A stretch of DNA of 33,014 nt from Clostridia bacterium (GCA_029060025.1 JAIDUV010000040.1:1-33014); one strand, 5' to 3'. Positions 1 to 7,764 are shown, counted from the stretch's first letter. The notes: generated from the letters alone by a model not told the origin. Program-made: numbers and translations.

Positions 1-761
1 ATCACAGGTCCTTCTATGCAGACTCTGACGTAATTTTCTTCTTCGCCCTTTCTCTTGACTTTGCAATTGCATACGAGACAAGCGCCGATACCGCAACCCA
101 TTCTTGCTTCCAAAGATACTATTATTGGCACATCAAAAGGCTCAAGGGCTTTTTTCAATGCCTTGAACATAACCTCCGGACCGCAACAGAATACTACGTC
201 GGGCTTTAGCCTCTCCATATCTTGAGCAAGCACGTTGGTAATAAAACCTTTTTTGCCGTAACTGCCATCGTCGGTAGCAACAGTCAATTGCTTCGACACC
301 TTTGCCATTTCCTTTTCAAGGACAACTCTGTCTTTGTTGGCAAAGCCGAGATAGGTGTAATACTCAAGGTCGGGATTGCTTGTGGGTATTGCAGGCAAAA
401 CTGCGCTACCCATACCTCCGCCAAGCAATACGACTTTCTTGACGTTCTTATCCGGCGCAAAGCCGTTGCCGAGCGGCAACATTACGTCAACTTTTTCGCC
501 TATAGCGTAAGTTGACAAAACTCTTGTTCCGTCGCCCACGACTGCGTAGCAAAGCGTAACCGTCTTTGCGCTCATATCGTAATCGCAAATGCAAAATGGT
601 CTGCGCAAAATATGCGACTTGTCGTTGAGTTTGACGTGCGCAAACTGTCCGCCCTTGATATCTTCGGGCAAATCGTCAAATTTCAAAACCATTTTAAAAA
701 TGTCTTTTGCGACTTCTTGATTGAGAGTAATTACTCCTGTCCTGTCCTTTAAACTTGCCAT
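1..761 (-). CDS. pyrK: Dihydroorotate dehydrogenase electron-transfer subunit PyrK, 3' end missing
   Basis: Translated from the ATG at 761, the first 253 codons lie in the window and the reading frame stays open to the left edge, so the C-terminus is missing. PyrK is the FAD/[2Fe-2S] subunit that passes electrons from the class 1B dihydroorotate dehydrogenase PyrD to NAD+. Visible are the flavin-binding ILRRPFCICDYD stretch, the nucleotide-binding LLGGGMGSAVLPA segment, and the cluster motif MGCGIGACLVCNC followed by a further Cys (VRVC), which fits C-x4-C-x2-C-xn-C. The start is 12 bases after the pyrF stop, so the gene is translated as part of the pyr operon; the ribosome binding site is weak. 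PyrD would be expected just beyond the left edge (inference). Confidence 0.93.
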   Translation of the reverse strand, partial: MASLKDRTGVITLNQEVAKDIFKMVLKFDDLPEDIKGGQFAHVKLNDKSHILRRPFCICDYDMSAKTVTLCYAVVGDGTRVLSTYAIGEKVDVMLPLGNGFAPDKNVKKVVLLGGGMGSAVLPAIPTSNPDLEYYTYLGFANKDRVVLEKEMAKVSKQLTVATDDGSYGKKGFITNVLAQDMERLKPDVVFCCGPEVMFKALKKALEPFDVPIIVSLEARMGCGIGACLVCNCKVKRKGEEENYVRVCIEGPV

Positions 762-773
762 TGTTTCACTCGC

Positions 774-1679
774 TTATTTGATACATCTAGTGATGTCTTT
801 TTGCATATCAAGCGTGGCTTTCAAAGCCGCCTGCTTGTAATCAAGTCCTCTGTATGCGTCCTTTTTGTAAGCGCACAAAATACCTCTTGAGGAGTTGACG
901 ATACCGCCTATTCCATTCTCAAAGCATACCGCAAGGTCTTCTGCCTTTCCGCCTTGAGCGCCGTAACCGGGTATCAAGAAAAAGGTATTGGGATGCGCCT
1001 TGCGTATGAGTTTTGCCTGCTCCATATGCGTTGCGCCTACCACTGCGCCGATACTGCTGTAACCGTATTTGCCTACCAGATCCTTTCCCCAACCGTCGAC
1101 GAGCGTAGCCATATTGTCATACAGCGTCTTGCCGTTGTCCATTGTCTTGTCTTGCAATTCTCCGCTTGTGGGATTGGACGTCTTGACAAGCACGAAAGCG
1201 CCTTTGTCAAATTCTTTGCAGTCTGCGACGAAAGGCAAGATGCCGTCGCTTCCGAGATAACCGTTGATCGTGATAAAATCGCTCTCAAACGGCGTGACCT
1301 TACTGCCGTCCGCCAAGGTAGTCTTGCCTATATATCCCTTGCTGTACGCGCCTGCCGTCGAACCTATGTCGTTGCGCTTGATATCGGCAATGACGAAAAG
1401 TCCGTTTTCCCTTGCGTACTTGACAGTATCGCGGAATGCAATCATACCGTCCACGCCGTACATCTCGTAATAAGCCACTTGCACTTTTACTGCCGGTATC
1501 ACATCTTTGAGCGTGTCTATCAAGTCAAAATTGAACTTGGTAATTTGCTTGCCCGCCTCGGAGAGCGTGACGCACTTTGCCTTCATATCTTCAGGCAAAT
1601 AATCTATGCAGGTATCCAATCCTATTACCGAAGGGTTGTCCGTGAGTTTGATTTTGTCAATTAGTCTGTCGATTATCAT
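774..1679 (-). CDS. pyrF: Orotidine 5'-phosphate decarboxylase (long form)
   Basis: Catalyses the last step of UMP synthesis, decarboxylation of OMP. The 301-residue product carries the family motif IADIKRNDIGSTA, which holds the catalytic Lys/Asp network, an N-terminal SVIGLDTCIDYLP segment, and a C-terminal phosphate-binding IPGYGAQGG and VNSSRGI. The length matches the longer PyrF group (about 270-310 residues) rather than the roughly 235-residue E. coli type. The ATG at 1679 follows AGAGGAG by four bases, a strong ribosome binding site. It lies 32 bases after pyrC and 12 bases before pyrK, in the same operon. Confidence 0.95.
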   Translation of the reverse strand: MIIDRLIDKIKLTDNPSVIGLDTCIDYLPEDMKAKCVTLSEAGKQITKFNFDLIDTLKDVIPAVKVQVAYYEMYGVDGMIAFRDTVKYARENGLFVIADIKRNDIGSTAGAYSKGYIGKTTLADGSKVTPFESDFITINGYLGSDGILPFVADCKEFDKGAFVLVKTSNPTSGELQDKTMDNGKTLYDNMATLVDGWGKDLVGKYGYSSIGAVVGATHMEQAKLIRKAHPNTFFLIPGYGAQGGKAEDLAVCFENGIGGIVNSSRGILCAYKKDAYRGLDYKQAALKATLDMQKDITRCIK

Positions 1680-1711
1680 ATTGCTCCTCTATAGTATTTT
1701 TTATTTGCTGA

Positions 1712-2968
1712 TTATGCTTTATATTTGATTTTGCCTTCGACCACCGTCGCGCAAACTTTACCTTTGACTTCCCAGCCGTCAAACGGCGTATTCTTGCCTT
1801 TGGACTTAAAAGTCTTTGCATCAATTTTATATTTTTTATTTAAGTCAACAAGCGTAATATCCGCAAGTCCGCCGACCTGCAAATTGCCGCTCTCAAGTCC
1901 GAGCAACTTCGCAGGCTTTTGGCTCATAAGTTCTATCAACTTGTCGAGCGTAATAACTCCGCTTTCCACGAGATATGTATATGACAGCGCAAATGCGCTC
2001 TCAAGTCCGCTGATACCGTTGGCAGCCGCAGAAAAATCTACGTTCTTGTCTTCATAATGATGCGGAGCGTGATCTGTGGCAATGACGTCTATAGTGCCGT
2101 CGGCAAGTCCCGCCAAGATTGCCTGTCTGTCCTTTTCAGTACGCATAGGCGGATTTACCTTGGAATTGGTATTGTAATCGAGTATCAATTCGTCGGTGCC
2201 TGCAATATAATGCGGACAAGTCTCGCAAGATACTTTTACGCCTCTTGCCTTCGCCTCTCTAATGAGTTGAACTCCGCTAGCCGTACTTACGTGGCAAATA
2301 TGAACTTTGGTATCAAGCATTTCGGCAAGTATGATTTCTCTTGCAATCATAATATCTTCAGCGCAAGACGGTATGCCCTTAAGTCCCGCTTTGGTAGCGT
2401 TTTCGCCCTCGTTGACAACTCCCTCGTTGATAAGCGATTTTTCTTCGCAGTGAGAGCACAGCAAGAGATCGTAGTCCTTGGCATACTCAAGCGCAAGCCT
2501 CATCATCTGCGCCGTGGTGACAGGTTGTCCGTCGTCACTCATTGCGATTGCGCCCGCTTCTTTCATACTGCCCATCTCTGCCATAGTCTCGCCTTTAAGT
2601 CCGACCGTAATCGCGCCAATAGGATATACCTTGGCAAGGTCGACTTCTTTGGCTCTGTCGACGATATACTTGACTATATATCTATTGTCGGTGACAGGCT
2701 TGGTATTAGGCATACAGCACACCGCGGAAAAACCTCCCGCAACTGCCGCCGCGCTACCGCTTGCAATATCTTCTTTATATTCAAACCCGGGCTCTCTCAA
2801 ATGCACGTGCATATCTATGAACGCAGGCAACGCCGTCAAGCCGTCCGCCTCGATAACTTCGTCGAAACTCCCCTTGATATTCTTGCCAACTTGAGCAATT
2901 CTATTGCCCTCTACGGCTATATCGCATTTATCTTTGCCTATAAAACAATTCTTGATAAGTAATGACAT
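1712..2968 (-). CDS. pyrC: Dihydroorotase
   Basis: Zinc amidohydrolase that cyclises carbamoyl-aspartate to dihydroorotate. The 418-residue protein shows the metal-binding DMHVHLREPG motif, the CCMPNTKPVTDN segment typical of class I dihydroorotases, a later HCEE/HVST pair of metal ligands, and the catalytic ATDHAPH motif. It is full length for the class. The ATG at 2968 is preceded by AAGGAG eight bases upstream. The 243 bases separating it from pyrB contain repeat sequence (see the repeat entries), unusual spacing for an otherwise tight operon. Confidence 0.96.
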   Translation of the reverse strand: MSLLIKNCFIGKDKCDIAVEGNRIAQVGKNIKGSFDEVIEADGLTALPAFIDMHVHLREPGFEYKEDIASGSAAAVAGGFSAVCCMPNTKPVTDNRYIVKYIVDRAKEVDLAKVYPIGAITVGLKGETMAEMGSMKEAGAIAMSDDGQPVTTAQMMRLALEYAKDYDLLLCSHCEEKSLINEGVVNEGENATKAGLKGIPSCAEDIMIAREIILAEMLDTKVHICHVSTASGVQLIREAKARGVKVSCETCPHYIAGTDELILDYNTNSKVNPPMRTEKDRQAILAGLADGTIDVIATDHAPHHYEDKNVDFSAAANGISGLESAFALSYTYLVESGVITLDKLIELMSQKPAKLLGLESGNLQVGGLADITLVDLNKKYKIDAKTFKSKGKNTPFDGWEVKGKVCATVVEGKIKYKA

Positions 2969-2993
2969 AAATAATACTCCTTATATTTACGGA

Positions 2994-3078
2994 TTAGATT
3001 TCTCCACTTCACTACGTTTCGGTCGAAATGACTTATACTTAACTTTATCTCAAGCGAACGTCAATGACAACAAAATAA
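2994..3078. repeat. Dispersed intergenic repeat, copy 1
   Basis: Contains AGATTTCTCCACTTCACTACG, then GAAATGAC, and further on GCGAACGTCAATGACA. The same two blocks recur near 4203-4296 and 23919-23971 in intergenic DNA. This copy sits between pyrB and pyrC. No open frame of note; the role is unknown. Confidence 0.6.
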
Positions 3079-3084
3079 GTCACA

Positions 3085-3214
3085 TAACGAGCGTGGAGAT
3101 TAGTGTGATTTTCGCTTTAGCAAGAGCGACCGAGCGGTGAGCGTACTTGCCGTACGTGACCCCGAGGCCGACTCGATGATCAAGCGGAAGGCGCGCTGAT
3201 ATACACGCTCGTTA
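3085..3214. repeat. 130-base segment bounded by an 11-base inverted repeat, overlapping the pyrB stop
   Basis: TAACGAGCGTG at 3085-3095 and its exact complement CACGCTCGTTA at 3204-3214 bracket a GC-richer stretch containing a small CGTAC/GTACG inverted repeat near 3143-3157. The right arm supplies the stop codon of pyrB (bases 3212-3214). The arrangement resembles a small palindromic or miniature mobile element, but no target-site duplication was identified and no transposase is nearby. Confidence 0.45.
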
Positions 3215-4117
3215 CCTACAACACCATTCAAGCAACGCCATACGGGTAGCCACTCCACTCGTCACCTGATCGTCCTTAAGACACATATCCGAATCAAGCA
3301 CGTCGCAATCTATCTCTATGCCTCTGTTGGCGGGTCCGGGGTGCATAACTATTGCGCCTTTGTTGCACAAAGCCATACGCTCCATACTCACGCCGTAAAA
3401 TCTGCTGTATTCCTCTACGCTTGGGAAAAGACCTTTTTGCTGACGCTCAAGTTGAATCCTCAACCCCATAATTACGTCGGAGCCTTCAAAAGCCTCTTTT
3501 GCATTCTTGCATACTTTGCAAGGCTGATTTTCAATACCCTTTGGCATAAGCGTATTGGGCGCATAGACTTTGACTTTCGCCCCCATTTTGCTAAGACCTA
3601 CAATATTGCTTTGCGCAACTCTGGAATGCTTGACGTCACCTATGATAGCAACTTCCAAGCCCTTGAGACTTCCGAAAGTCTTTTGCATAGTATACATATC
3701 TAGCAGCGCTTGCGTAGGATGCGCGTGCAGACCGTCTCCGCCGTTGATTACGCTTGCCCTTACGTGCTTTGCAATGAGCGCGGGCGCGCCTGCTACCGAA
3801 TGTCGTATGACAATCACGTCGGCTTGCATTTTGTCAAGGGTGACTGCGGTGTCTATAAGACTTTCGCCCTTCTTTACGCTTGAGCCGCTTGTAGTAATAC
3901 CTACTGTCTGCGCCCCAAGGTATTTGCCTGCGAGTTCAAAAGAACAGCGGGTACGCGTGGAATTTTCATAAAAGAGAGTGACCATACTCTTGCCTTTGAG
4001 TATGTCAAGAGTTTTGTTTGCGCCAGAGATAGCGTCTTCCATAAATTTTGCTCTCTGCAAAAGATAGGAAATATCGTCTGAACTAACTTGCGCTAATGCT
4101 AAAAAATCTCTTTTCAT
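3212..4117 (-). CDS. pyrB: Aspartate carbamoyltransferase catalytic chain
   Basis: Condenses carbamoyl phosphate with aspartate, the committed step of pyrimidine synthesis. The 301-residue product has the carbamoyl-phosphate loop FYENSTRTRCSFELA near residue 50, HPTQALLDMYT, the SRVAQSN segment of the aspartate domain and the HPGPANRGIEID signature near the C-terminus. The length is normal for unregulated Firmicute PyrB and no pyrI follows. AAGGAG lies five bases before the ATG at 4117. It is the first gene of the visible pyr operon. The last residues (MALLEWCCR) and the stop fall at the edge of an inverted-repeat segment, so the C-terminus may have been reshaped by an insertion (inference). 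Confidence 0.96.
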   Translation of the reverse strand: MKRDFLALAQVSSDDISYLLQRAKFMEDAISGANKTLDILKGKSMVTLFYENSTRTRCSFELAGKYLGAQTVGITTSGSSVKKGESLIDTAVTLDKMQADVIVIRHSVAGAPALIAKHVRASVINGGDGLHAHPTQALLDMYTMQKTFGSLKGLEVAIIGDVKHSRVAQSNIVGLSKMGAKVKVYAPNTLMPKGIENQPCKVCKNAKEAFEGSDVIMGLRIQLERQQKGLFPSVEEYSRFYGVSMERMALCNKGAIVMHPGPANRGIEIDCDVLDSDMCLKDDQVTSGVATRMALLEWCCR

Positions 4118-4144
4118 TAAGTCTCCTTATAGTTTCGCTAATAT

Positions 4145-4153
4145 ATTTTAACA
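4145..4153 (-). promoter_or_regulatory. Extended -10 promoter candidate for the pyr operon
   Basis: On the minus strand the sequence TGTTAAAAT forms an extended -10 element; the -35 position falls in a T-tract and is poor. It would give a leader of about 20 bases before pyrB, too short for a PyrR-type attenuator, and none is visible. Confidence 0.4.
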
Positions 4154-4202
4154 TATAATATATAAAAAAAAAAGTATTTTATATCTTTTGTTTGGCAAAT
4201 CG

Positions 4203-4296
4203 GTTGAGATTTCTCCACTCCACTGCGCTCAAGCGTAAGGAACAACGTGACGGCATTGCGAGCAAGCAGGTGCGTCTCGTGCGAGCGTCAATGACA
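4203..4296. repeat. Dispersed intergenic repeat, copy 2
   Basis: Contains GTTGAGATTTCTCCACTCC followed after about 60 bases by GCGAGCGTCAATGACA. It shares both blocks with the copies near 3000 and 23940 but has a longer, different middle. It lies between the ferredoxin terminator and the pyrB promoter. Confidence 0.6.
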
Positions 4297-4310
4297 ATTT
4301 TATGTGCATA

Positions 4311-4333
4311 AAAAAACACCGCTCTAAGCGGTG
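4311..4333 (-). terminator. Intrinsic terminator of the ferredoxin gene
   Basis: On the minus strand CACCGC-TTAGA-GCGGTG is followed by TTTTTT, ten bases after the ferredoxin stop codon. Confidence 0.85.
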
Positions 4334-4342
4334 CTTTCTTTT

Positions 4343-4513
4343 TTACTCTTCGGATATTGTCGATACCGGACAACCCGCTGCGCAAGAACCGCAACTGATG
4401 CAAGCGTCAGCGTCGATAACGTATTTGTCATCACCTTCTGAAATTGCGCTTACCGGACAACCCTCTGCGCACGCGCCGCACTTAATGCAGTCATCACCTA
4501 TTACGTATGCCAT
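4343..4513 (-). CDS. Small 2[4Fe-4S] ferredoxin
   Basis: A 56-residue clostridial-type ferredoxin starting MAYVIGDDCIKCGACAEGCP. It has two complete C-x2-C-x2-C-x3-C-P cluster motifs (CIKCGACAEGCP and CISCGSCAAGCP) in an internally duplicated fold, so it should carry two low-potential [4Fe-4S] clusters and act as a soluble electron carrier. The AAGGAG ribosome binding site lies before the ATG at 4513. It has its own strong promoter just upstream and its own terminator, so it is a single-gene transcript, although it lies behind an HTH gene on the same strand. Confidence 0.95.
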   Translation of the reverse strand: MAYVIGDDCIKCGACAEGCPVSAISEGDDKYVIDADACISCGSCAAGCPVSTISEE

Positions 4514-4542
4514 AATCTTACTCCTTTACGTTTAGTACCCTT

Positions 4543-4571
4543 ATTTTAACACGGCAAAATTCCTTTGTCAA
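4543..4571 (-). promoter_or_regulatory. Strong promoter for the ferredoxin gene
   Basis: Minus strand: TTGACA (4566-4571), 17-base spacer, TAAAAT (4543-4548), preceded by TGT, giving an extended -10. The leader is about 25 bases and ends in a good ribosome binding site. Confidence 0.8.
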
Positions 4572-4589
4572 TGTATATTTTATACTATT

Positions 4590-4925
4590 TTACGACAACT
4601 GCCACTTAATATAATCCAATACCGCTTCTTTCTTTTTGCTGCCGAGTTTACGGTATAGATCTATGAGATTTTTCTCGTCAGAAGTATACTTTAGATCTTC
4701 ATTGATTACTATGATACTCTCTTCACTTTCTCTTCCAAGTAAATAATCTACGCTACAAACAAAACAATCTGCAAGCGCTAAGAGTCCGTCAAATGACGGC
4801 AAACTTCTACCAGTTTCCCAAGTGTTAATATTGCTTTGCGAAATGCCGCAAATATTTGCAACTTGCTCCTGCGTCATTCCTGCATTTTTTCTTATAGTTT
4901 TTAATCTATCTGCAAATTTTTCCAT
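4590..4925 (-). CDS. XRE-family transcriptional regulator
   Basis: A 111-residue protein with an N-terminal helix-turn-helix of the lambda-repressor/Cro type (about residues 5-62: RLKTIRKNAGMTQEQVANIC, then SQSNINTWETGRSLPS and LADCFVCSVDYLLG) and a charged C-terminal tail of about 45 residues that may dimerise. It is divergent from a second small HTH gene, with palindromic sites between them, which suggests it represses one or both promoters. The sequence is more AT-rich than the neighbouring housekeeping genes, as is the divergent gene, consistent with acquisition (inference). The regulated pathway cannot be told from sequence. Confidence 0.88.
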   Translation of the reverse strand: MEKFADRLKTIRKNAGMTQEQVANICGISQSNINTWETGRSLPSFDGLLALADCFVCSVDYLLGRESEESIIVINEDLKYTSDEKNLIDLYRKLGSKKKEAVLDYIKWQLS

Positions 4926-4964
4926 AATCTTTATATAAGAATATCAAAACTTCACTAAAGCCAA

Positions 4965-5020
4965 TTGACATTAGTGTAATTGTAGTATAAAATTTTATAC
5001 ATAGTAGTGTAATTACACTA
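4965..5020 (+). promoter_or_regulatory. Promoter with paired palindromic operators between two HTH genes
   Basis: A plus-strand promoter TTGACA (4965-4970), 17-base spacer, TAAAAT (4988-4993). The spacer holds TAGTGTAATTGTAGTA (4972-4987), an imperfect copy of the perfect palindrome TAGTGTAATTACACTA (5005-5020), which starts just after the expected transcription start. The two sites are 33 bases apart, about three helical turns. A second perfect palindrome, GTATAAAATTTTATAC (4985-5000), spans the -10. A TTAGTG half site on the other strand lies at 4953-4958. Confidence 0.75.
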
Positions 5021-5032
5021 GTGGAGTTTAAT

Positions 5033-5278
5033 ATGTCCTCTAACGATTTAATTAAAAATAATGTATCTATTGCAATAAAAACCAGCGGTATGACTTTAAA
5101 GAAAATATCAAATTTGTCGAAAATAAATTACTCAACTATCATAAAATATGCAAATAAAACTAGAATACCAAAATTGAAAAACTTAATTAAACTAGTAATT
5201 GCTCTTAATATTAAAATGGATGACATACTAGACATAAACGTTAAAATGTCTATACGCAATGAAAAAACGAAGAAGTAA
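5033..5278 (+). CDS. Small HTH (Cro/CI-like) DNA-binding protein
   Basis: An 81-residue protein when started at the ATG at 5033. An in-frame GTG at 5021 would add four residues, but it lies inside the GTGGAG that serves as ribosome binding site for the ATG, so the ATG is preferred. Most of the chain is one helix-turn-helix domain: residues MTLKKISNLSKINYSTIIKY and the following KTRIPKLKNLIKLVIALNI pattern fit the Cro/CI fold. The gene is strikingly AT-rich and lysine/isoleucine-rich compared with its neighbours, a sign of foreign origin. Together with the divergent XRE gene it looks like a two-repressor switch. The stop codon lies inside the terminator hairpin of the convergent operon. Confidence 0.75.
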   Translation: MSSNDLIKNNVSIAIKTSGMTLKKISNLSKINYSTIIKYANKTRIPKLKNLIKLVIALNIKMDDILDINVKMSIRNEKTKK

Positions 5279-5296
5279 CGAAATTGTTACTTCTTC
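5261..5296 (-). terminator. Intrinsic terminator of the tmk-holB-ricT operon
   Basis: Perfect 11-base stem GAAGAAGTAAC/GTTACTTCTTC (5269-5279 with 5286-5296), loop of six. On the minus strand it is followed by GTTTTTTC. The stem could also act on the plus strand, but no T-run follows there. Confidence 0.85.
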
Positions 5297-5312
5297 ACGC
5301 TGTAATTAAATA

Positions 5313-6197
5313 TTAGTCTTCAAGTTTTTTAAGTTCGCTCTCGTCGACCTCGTCTTGAGCATAATTCTTCTTTGCTCCGTATTTTGGCGAGAATAGCACT
5401 TCAAATTCGCCAACTTTGTAATACTTTTGCTCTACGCCACCGTCACGCTCTATTGTGACTTTGATTTTTTCCCTAAGCAAGTCCACTTCGTCTACTCTGC
5501 CTTGTCCGTCTTCTACCTTGACCGTTGAGCCTATCTTTGGCATACGCTTGTTGGCTTCGGCGTAAAATTCGTTTTCGTATCTAAGGCAACACATCAACTT
5601 GCCGCACATACCGCTAACCTTGGTGGGATTGAGCGAAAGATTTTGATTTTTTGCCATCTTTACTGTAGATTTCTCGTAATCGCACCCCGAGCAGATACAA
5701 CAACATTCTCTTCCGCACATACCCATAGCGCCGCGAAGTTTTATGTCGTCGCGCTCATATATTTGGCGAAGTTCTATTCTTATGCGCATCTTGCCCGCCA
5801 AGTCCTTGACGAGTTCTCTAAAGTCCACTCTGCCGTCAGCCGTAAACGAAAAGATTATCTTGGATCTGTCAAAGGTATATTCCGCGTCGACGAGTTTCAT
5901 CTTGAGGCCGTGCTTTTCGATAAATTTTTGGCATAGTTTCAGCGCGCCTTCCTTTTTCTCGAGATTTTCCTTTACGCGCTCTTCGTCCTCCGGCGTAGCC
6001 TTGCGCACAACGGGCTTAAGAGGAGCCTTTATTTCTTCGTCGGAAACTTCTTTGTTGGATTGCGTAACACGCGCGTATTCAAGTCCGCGCACCGTCTCGA
6101 CGATTACGCCGTCTCCCTCTGAAAATTCTATATTCTGCGGATCGAAATAATACTGCTTGCAAGTCGATCCAAACTTTACGCCTACTATTATCGGCAT
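5313..6197 (-). CDS. ricT: PSP1-domain protein RicT (YaaT)
   Basis: A 294-residue homologue of B. subtilis YaaT/RicT, which with RicA and RicF forms an Fe-S complex that stimulates RNase Y-dependent mRNA processing and influences sporulation and competence. The PSP1 core runs to about residue 210. It contains the Cys-rich GMCGRECCCICSGCDYEKS (Cys 161-172) and the family signature NQNLSLNPTKVSGMCGKLMCC (Cys 198-204); these residues are candidates for cluster binding. The acidic C-terminal tail is variable. The gene overlaps the end of holB by ten bases, and its ribosome binding site (ATGGAGGT) lies within holB. The tmk-holB-yaaT order is conserved in Firmicutes, which supports the call. Confidence 0.93.
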   Translation of the reverse strand: MPIIVGVKFGSTCKQYYFDPQNIEFSEGDGVIVETVRGLEYARVTQSNKEVSDEEIKAPLKPVVRKATPEDEERVKENLEKKEGALKLCQKFIEKHGLKMKLVDAEYTFDRSKIIFSFTADGRVDFRELVKDLAGKMRIRIELRQIYERDDIKLRGAMGMCGRECCCICSGCDYEKSTVKMAKNQNLSLNPTKVSGMCGKLMCCLRYENEFYAEANKRMPKIGSTVKVEDGQGRVDEVDLLREKIKVTIERDGGVEQKYYKVGEFEVLFSPKYGAKKNYAQDEVDESELKKLED

Positions 6198-7141
6198 AGG
6201 TACTTTACCTCCATCATTTTTATGAATAAATTATCAAGGATATTATCGTCTTTACAATAACTCTCTATCTTTTGTTTTGCCTCGATTATCAACTCGTTGA
6301 AGTTGACAAGCGTCGCGATATTAAAACTGTCAAGCAAGACGTTGACTCTGTCAAAACCGTCGACGGCAACTCCGCTTTTTCGCTTGAGCAAAACTCCGCA
6401 TATAAGTTGCATTATGTCAAGATAACGCGCAAGTTTTCCGTCCTTGATATCAAGTCTTTTTTGCATCTTGAGATTGACTTTTGTCGACGTCAATCCCTTG
6501 AGTACGAATATAACTTCGCTCATATCGCCAAAGTATTCTTCGTCATTTAGCAAACTCTCGCATCTTGCCAATGAACCCAGACAGCAATCCACCGCCTCTT
6601 CAACAAGGCTCTTGGGCTTGCCTATGTAATTATCGTCAAAAAATTCCGTCAACTGCCTTTTGCTAAAAGGCGCAACCGAAAGTTTTTTGCTTCGCGACTT
6701 TATCGTATCAAGCACTGCCGACGGTCTCGTCACCCCAAGCAAAAATACCACGCCGTCGATAGGCTCTTCAAGACTTTTGAGCAAAAAGTTCTGCACTTTG
6801 GGGTCTACGTTGTCAAGCGCGCGTATTACCATTATCTTTATTTCGCCCACGCTCTTGACATATACTTTTTCGACAAACTCTCTTATGCCGTCGGCTTTGA
6901 GATTTTTAGGCTCGAATATATCTTCGTGATTTTTGTCTTCTACCTTTTGACAAACTACGCACTTGCCGCAACCGCCGTCTTTGCACAGTATCGTCTCGCT
7001 ACACAAGTCTATAAGTCCGTCCACAGCCAAGGCGTCCTCGCCCATTATCATATAACAATGGTTGAGCCGACCTGCATTTAGATCGCTTTGGAGACTTCTA
7101 TAAGCCTTTGTATCCTTGAGCAATGCGCTGTATCTCAACAT
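6188..7141 (-). CDS. holB: DNA polymerase III delta' subunit
   Basis: A clamp-loader subunit that helps load the beta sliding clamp at primed sites. The 317-residue protein has the AAA+-like arrangement of delta': a P-loop region degenerated to GEDALAVDG, so it should not bind ATP, a zinc module C53-x4-C58-x2-C61-x2-C64, the VRALDNVDPKVQNFLLKSLEEP segment matching the Walker B/sensor region, and TIKSRSKKL in place of the usual SRC-type motif. Its ATG shares a base with the tmk stop (TAATG), so the two are translationally coupled. The neighbours tmk and ricT agree with the assignment. Confidence 0.9.
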   Translation of the reverse strand: MLRYSALLKDTKAYRSLQSDLNAGRLNHCYMIMGEDALAVDGLIDLCSETILCKDGGCGKCVVCQKVEDKNHEDIFEPKNLKADGIREFVEKVYVKSVGEIKIMVIRALDNVDPKVQNFLLKSLEEPIDGVVFLLGVTRPSAVLDTIKSRSKKLSVAPFSKRQLTEFFDDNYIGKPKSLVEEAVDCCLGSLARCESLLNDEEYFGDMSEVIFVLKGLTSTKVNLKMQKRLDIKDGKLARYLDIMQLICGVLLKRKSGVAVDGFDRVNVLLDSFNIATLVNFNELIIEAKQKIESYCKDDNILDNLFIKMMEVKYLCR

Positions 7142-7764
7142 TATACGATACCTCTTTGGCGCAAAATGTCTATTATCTTTTGGTGCGTTGCCCTTGTCTC
7201 ACCCGAGCAGTCAACCCTCGCAATACGGTGAGGATATAACTCGCACGCCTGCAAATATCCGTCGTATACTCTTCGATGAAAACTCTCGCCCTCTTGCTCT
7301 AGTCTGTCGCCTGCATCCGCTCCGCCTTTTCTGGCAAAAGCCAACTTTGGCGGAAGGTCTAGAAATACCGTCAAATCGGGCATAACGTTCCCGCAAGCAA
7401 GTCGGTTGAGTATATCAACTTGGTCTGCGCCAAGTCCTCTCGCAACGCCTTGATAAGCAAACGTTGAGTCTATAAATCTGTCGCATACGACTAGTTTACC
7501 GCTTTGCAAAGCCGGCTTTATCACTGCCTCGACGAGTTGAGCGCGCGACGCGCTGTAAAGCATTGCCTCGCACATTCCAGTCATACCCGCATTGTCTACG
7601 TCTAATATTATATCCCTTATCTTTTCGGATATAGCGTTGCCGCCCGGCTCTCTCAAAAAAACCGCGTCAACGCCCTGCGCCTCAAGATATGCTCTTATCA
7701 TTGCAAGTTGAGTCGTCTTGCCTACGCCCTCTCCGCCTTCAAAAGTGATAAACTTTCCTTTCAT
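7141..7764 (-). CDS. tmk: Thymidylate kinase
   Basis: Phosphorylates dTMP to dTDP. The 207-residue chain starts with the P-loop FEGGEGVGKTTQ, followed by the LREPGG motif, the DRFIDSTFAYQG motif that binds the dTMP base and phosphate, and a LID region around RKGGADAGDRLEQEG. Full length for the family. The start at 7764 is the only plausible one by alignment with known N-termini (MKGKFITFEGGEG), yet it has only a distant GGAG as ribosome binding site. It may depend on translation from upstream. Followed by holB with one base of overlap. Confidence 0.95.
   Translation of the reverse strand: MKGKFITFEGGEGVGKTTQLAMIRAYLEAQGVDAVFLREPGGNAISEKIRDIILDVDNAGMTGMCEAMLYSASRAQLVEAVIKPALQSGKLVVCDRFIDSTFAYQGVARGLGADQVDILNRLACGNVMPDLTVFLDLPPKLAFARKGGADAGDRLEQEGESFHRRVYDGYLQACELYPHRIARVDCSGETRATHQKIIDILRQRGIV

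Noticed and set aside
954-1664. Long plus-strand frame of 236 codons opposite pyrF
   Set aside because: It lies fully antisense to a clear pyrF, has no recognisable domain and no ribosome binding site; it reflects the codon bias of the real gene. The same holds for other long antisense frames, e.g. opposite pyrC, the exporters, the helicase and the phosphofructokinase.
4118-4342. PyrR-type attenuator before pyrB
   Set aside because: No PyrR-binding hairpin or antiterminator pair was seen; the predicted leader is too short and the rest of the gap is repeat sequence.
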